A stretch of 64,000 nucleotides of DNA, taken from Streptomyces hygroscopicus subsp. hygroscopicus (GTDB taxonomy: Bacteria; Actinomycetota; Actinomycetes; Streptomycetales; Streptomycetaceae). The notes below the pieces were generated by a model. The model searched no databases, had not been told where the DNA came from, and saw only the letters and a program-made list of their open reading frames with translations. The position numbers and the translations under genes are program-made. The number at the start of each line of letters is the position of its first letter. Within the stretch, counting starts at the first letter, position 1. Of this stretch, positions 62,028-64,000 are shown one piece after another. The DNA lies in the NCBI RefSeq assembly GCF_001553455.1, contig NZ_BBOX01000139.1, forward strand, positions 1 to 64,000, in the 5' to 3' direction.

Positions 62028-62675
62028 ATGACATCCACTTTCCCGGACATCTCCATCAGCACGGAACGGCTGGTGCTGCGCCCGTTCGAGGAAGCGGACA
62101 TACCCGCGCTCGCGGACATGATGAACGACGAACTCGTCATCGCGTGGACCAGAGCGCCCCACCCGTACAGCCTCGGCGACGCCAGAGACCAGGCGCTGCG
62201 GCTCGCCCCGGCGGAACGCACCACCGGCCGCGGAATCGTCTTCGCGGTCGCCGAATTCCTCACCCAGCGGCTGGTCGGACTCGTGCACCTGCGCAATACC
62301 GACTGGCGGCTGCTGGCCACCGAGGTCAGCTACATCACCGCCCCCTGGGCGCGCGGTGAGGGCTATGCCTCGGAGTCGGTGCTGGCCGTGGCCCGCTGGC
62401 TGTTCCAGGACCAGAAGTTCGAGCGCCTGGAGCTGCGCACCGCCGCCGGCAACACCGCCTCCCAGCAGGTCGCCCAGAAGATCGGCTGTATCAGCGAGGG
62501 CGTGCTGCGCAACGCCTGGATAGCCCGCACCCAGACGGAGGACGGCGGCTGGACCGATATGCGCACCGACCTCATCGTCTGGAGCCTGCTCGCCGAGGAC
62601 CTCGACGGCGCCCCCGACCGGATCTCCGGGCCCGAGGGGTTCGGCGTCTACCCCGCCTACTCCGACTGGGCCTGA
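62028..62675 (+). CDS. GNAT-family acetyltransferase, RimJ/RimL type
   Basis: This 215-residue protein has the RimJ/RimL layout: ISISTERLVLRPFEEADIPALADMMND, RLVGLVHLRNTDWRLLATEVSYITAPWARGEGYASESVLAVARWLFQDQKFERLELRTAAGNTASQQVAQKIGCISEGVLRNA. The acetyl-CoA loop is ARGEGYAS. The ATG at 62028 follows ACGGAG. It probably acetylates a protein N terminus or small molecule. Confidence 0.88.
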   Translation: MTSTFPDISISTERLVLRPFEEADIPALADMMNDELVIAWTRAPHPYSLGDARDQALRLAPAERTTGRGIVFAVAEFLTQRLVGLVHLRNTDWRLLATEVSYITAPWARGEGYASESVLAVARWLFQDQKFERLELRTAAGNTASQQVAQKIGCISEGVLRNAWIARTQTEDGGWTDMRTDLIVWSLLAEDLDGAPDRISGPEGFGVYPAYSDWA

Positions 62676-62995
62676 CGCGCCCGCACTCCGGCCGGAGCCG
62701 GCGACCCCGATGGATCCCCGCGGCGTCGCGACGCGCATGCCCGCCCTCCGCGCCCCCGGCGCACCACCCCCGCGCCCGCCCCCGCTCCAGCGGTCCGGAC
62801 CAGCCGGGGTACTCTCTCCACGCGCTGAGCACCCGCGTCTCGGCCCGCACCGTCAGACCGCGGCCCGCGCATCCGCGGCACACCGGCCGTGACCCGCCCG
62901 TGACTCCACACGGGCACACCCCGCGACGCACCCGCGCCCGAGCCGCGACGCACCCGACAGACCCGACCCACCACACATAGGGGAGAACGACGACG
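62676..62995. other. Intergenic region before the cobalamin gene
   Basis: The 320 bases contain repeated CCCGCG/GACGCACCCG words and no gene. I looked for a B12-box/cobalamin riboswitch core upstream of this cobalamin-pathway gene and did not see one. TACTCT (62811-62816) is a possible -10. Confidence 0.4.
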
Positions 62996-64000
62996 ATGGC
63001 CGACCGCGTCACGGTGATCGGTTGGGACGGCACCCCGCTCACGGACGCGGCCCGCTCCGCCCTCGGCGCGGCCACCCTCGTGGCCGGCGCCGCCCACCAC
63101 CTGGCGCTGCCCGAAGTCCCGCCCGGCGCCGAACGGATCCGGCTCGGCAGCGTGGACCTCGCGGCCCGCAGGATCGCCCAGCACCGCGGCTCCGCCGTGG
63201 TCCTGGCCGACGGCGACCCCGGCTTCTTCGGGGTCGTCCGCGCCCTGCGCGCGCCCGAGCACGGACTCGAGGTGGAGGTCGTCCCCGCCGTCTCCTCCGT
63301 CGCCGCCGCCTTCGCCCGCGCCGGGATGCCCTGGGACGACGCCCAGGTCGTCGTCGCCCACAGCCGCGACCTGCGCCGCGCGGTCAACGTCTGCCGCGCC
63401 CACACCAAGGTCGCCGTCCTCACCTCGCCCGGCGCCGGCCCCGCCGAACTCGCGCTGCTCCTCGGCCCGGTGCACCGCACCTTCGTCATCTGCGAGGCCC
63501 TGGGCACCGACCGCGAGCGGGTCACCGTACTGACCTCGGACAAGGTCGCCGACCACGCCTGGCGCGACCCCAACGTGGTCATCGTCATCGGCGGTTCCGG
63601 CGCCACCCCCGCCCCCGGCGGCCCGCCGGCCGGTGCCGCCCGCGGCGCGCTCCACAGCGGCGGCTGGATCGCCGGACGCGACCCCGGCTACCCGGGCGCC
63701 GTCCGCGGCTGGGCGCTGCCCGGCCCGGCGTACGGCACCGTGCTGGGCGAGAGCGAGTCCCCGCAGCTGCGCGCCGTCCAACTCGCCCGCCTCGGCCCCC
63801 GCCCCGGCGACCTCGTCTGGGACATCGGCGCGGGCAGCGGCGCGGCCGCCGTCGAGGCGGCCGGGTTCGGCGCCGCCGTCATCGCCGTCGACCGGGACGC
63901 GGACGCCTGTGAGCGCACCGCCACCCTCGCCCGCCGCTTCGCCGTACAGCTCCAGGTCGTCCCCGGCGTCGCCCCCGAGGTGCTGGAGGACCTGCCGGAG
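62996..64000 (+). CDS. Precorrin-6Y C5,15-methyltransferase (decarboxylating), 3' end outside window
   Basis: CbiET/CobL methylates C5 and C15 of precorrin-6Y and removes the C12 acetate carboxyl in cobalamin synthesis. The visible 335 residues hold the CbiE half (about residues 1-200; VTVIGWDGTPLTDAARSALGAATLVAG, VLADGDPGFFGVVRAL, VVPAVSSVAAAFARAGMPWDDAQVVVAHSR) and most of the CbiT half, with its SAM site LVWDIGAGSGAAAVEAAGFG and AVDRDADACERTATLARRF. It is cut by the window edge and should continue for roughly 70 residues. ATG at 62996 after GGGGAGAACG. Confidence 0.93.
   Translation, partial: MADRVTVIGWDGTPLTDAARSALGAATLVAGAAHHLALPEVPPGAERIRLGSVDLAARRIAQHRGSAVVLADGDPGFFGVVRALRAPEHGLEVEVVPAVSSVAAAFARAGMPWDDAQVVVAHSRDLRRAVNVCRAHTKVAVLTSPGAGPAELALLLGPVHRTFVICEALGTDRERVTVLTSDKVADHAWRDPNVVIVIGGSGATPAPGGPPAGAARGALHSGGWIAGRDPGYPGAVRGWALPGPAYGTVLGESESPQLRAVQLARLGPRPGDLVWDIGAGSGAAAVEAAGFGAAVIAVDRDADACERTATLARRFAVQLQVVPGVAPEVLEDLPE

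Noticed and set aside
62676-62995. Cobalamin riboswitch before the CbiET gene
   Set aside because: The pathway made it worth looking for, but no B12-box core or conserved helices could be found.

Overview
The window is a stretch of actinobacterial chromosome, almost certainly Streptomyces. The base composition is strongly GC-rich and codons end mostly in G or C. GTG and TTG starts with purine-rich ribosome binding sites are common. The gene order infC-rpmI-rplT / SpoU methyltransferase / sensor kinase / pheST followed by an arginine cluster is the familiar streptomycete arrangement (family knowledge; no alignment was run). No rRNA, tRNA, CRISPR array, prophage or transposase gene was found.

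Region 1 (1-5.4 kb) opens inside the end of a type VII secretion-associated locus: a truncated protein, two tiny chimeric reading frames made by tandem duplication of a gene junction, and a membrane-anchored mycosin protease. An SseB-domain protein, an 18-20-bp minisatellite, an aquaporin and a DUF1844 protein follow. Region 2 (5.4-18.9 kb) is housekeeping: infC (ATC start, candidate attenuator hairpin in its leader), rpmI, rplT, an RNA 2'-O-methyltransferase, an orphan PAS histidine kinase, pheS-pheT, a PP2C-type phosphatase, an NsdA-like regulator, a Nudix hydrolase, a small coiled-coil membrane protein and an MgtC-family protein.

Region 3 (18.9-32.6 kb) is metabolic and accessory: a 3-hydroxyacyl-CoA dehydrogenase, a secreted GH74 xyloglucanase preceded by a perfect CebR-type operator, a secreted GH10-like (DUF187) hydrolase, a DUF1918 protein, a divergent EamA exporter / MocR regulator pair whose start codons overlap, three GNAT acetyltransferases and monomeric isocitrate dehydrogenase. 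A 936-bp element with 26-bp perfect terminal inverted repeats and a 5-bp direct repeat of the target carries a dihydrofolate reductase-like gene and no transposase. It sits just upstream of argC.

Region 4 (32.7-50.7 kb) holds arginine biosynthesis in two blocks: argC-argJ-argB-argD-argR, then about 10 kb later argG and argH. ArgR-box-like sequences lie over the promoters of argC and argG. Between the blocks are a bile-acid-type symporter, a flavin-binding protein, a three-gene WXG100-like / DUF1023 hydrolase / lipoprotein operon, remnants of an MmyB-type regulator, a three-gene flavinylation module (ferric reductase-like protein, FMN-binding protein, ApbE), a secreted endonuclease/phosphatase-fold protein and a small Lys-rich membrane protein.

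Region 5 (50.7-64 kb) has an aldo/keto reductase, a 500-bp degenerate repeat tract, an alpha/beta hydrolase, a PlsC acyltransferase, a secreted glycerophosphodiester phosphodiesterase, a sigma-like factor, a GNAT, two overlapping membrane proteins and a HAD phosphatase. A methionine uptake operon metNIQ follows, preceded by a 28-residue leader peptide ending in a cluster of Cys codons. The window closes with another GNAT and the first 335 codons of a cobalamin-pathway CbiET/CobL methyltransferase.

The most interesting observations are the chimeric mini-ORF chain before the mycosin gene, the transposon-like dihydrofolate reductase cassette, the Cys-rich leader before metNIQ, the CebR operator before GH74, the WXG100/DUF1023/lipoprotein operon, and the infC leader.
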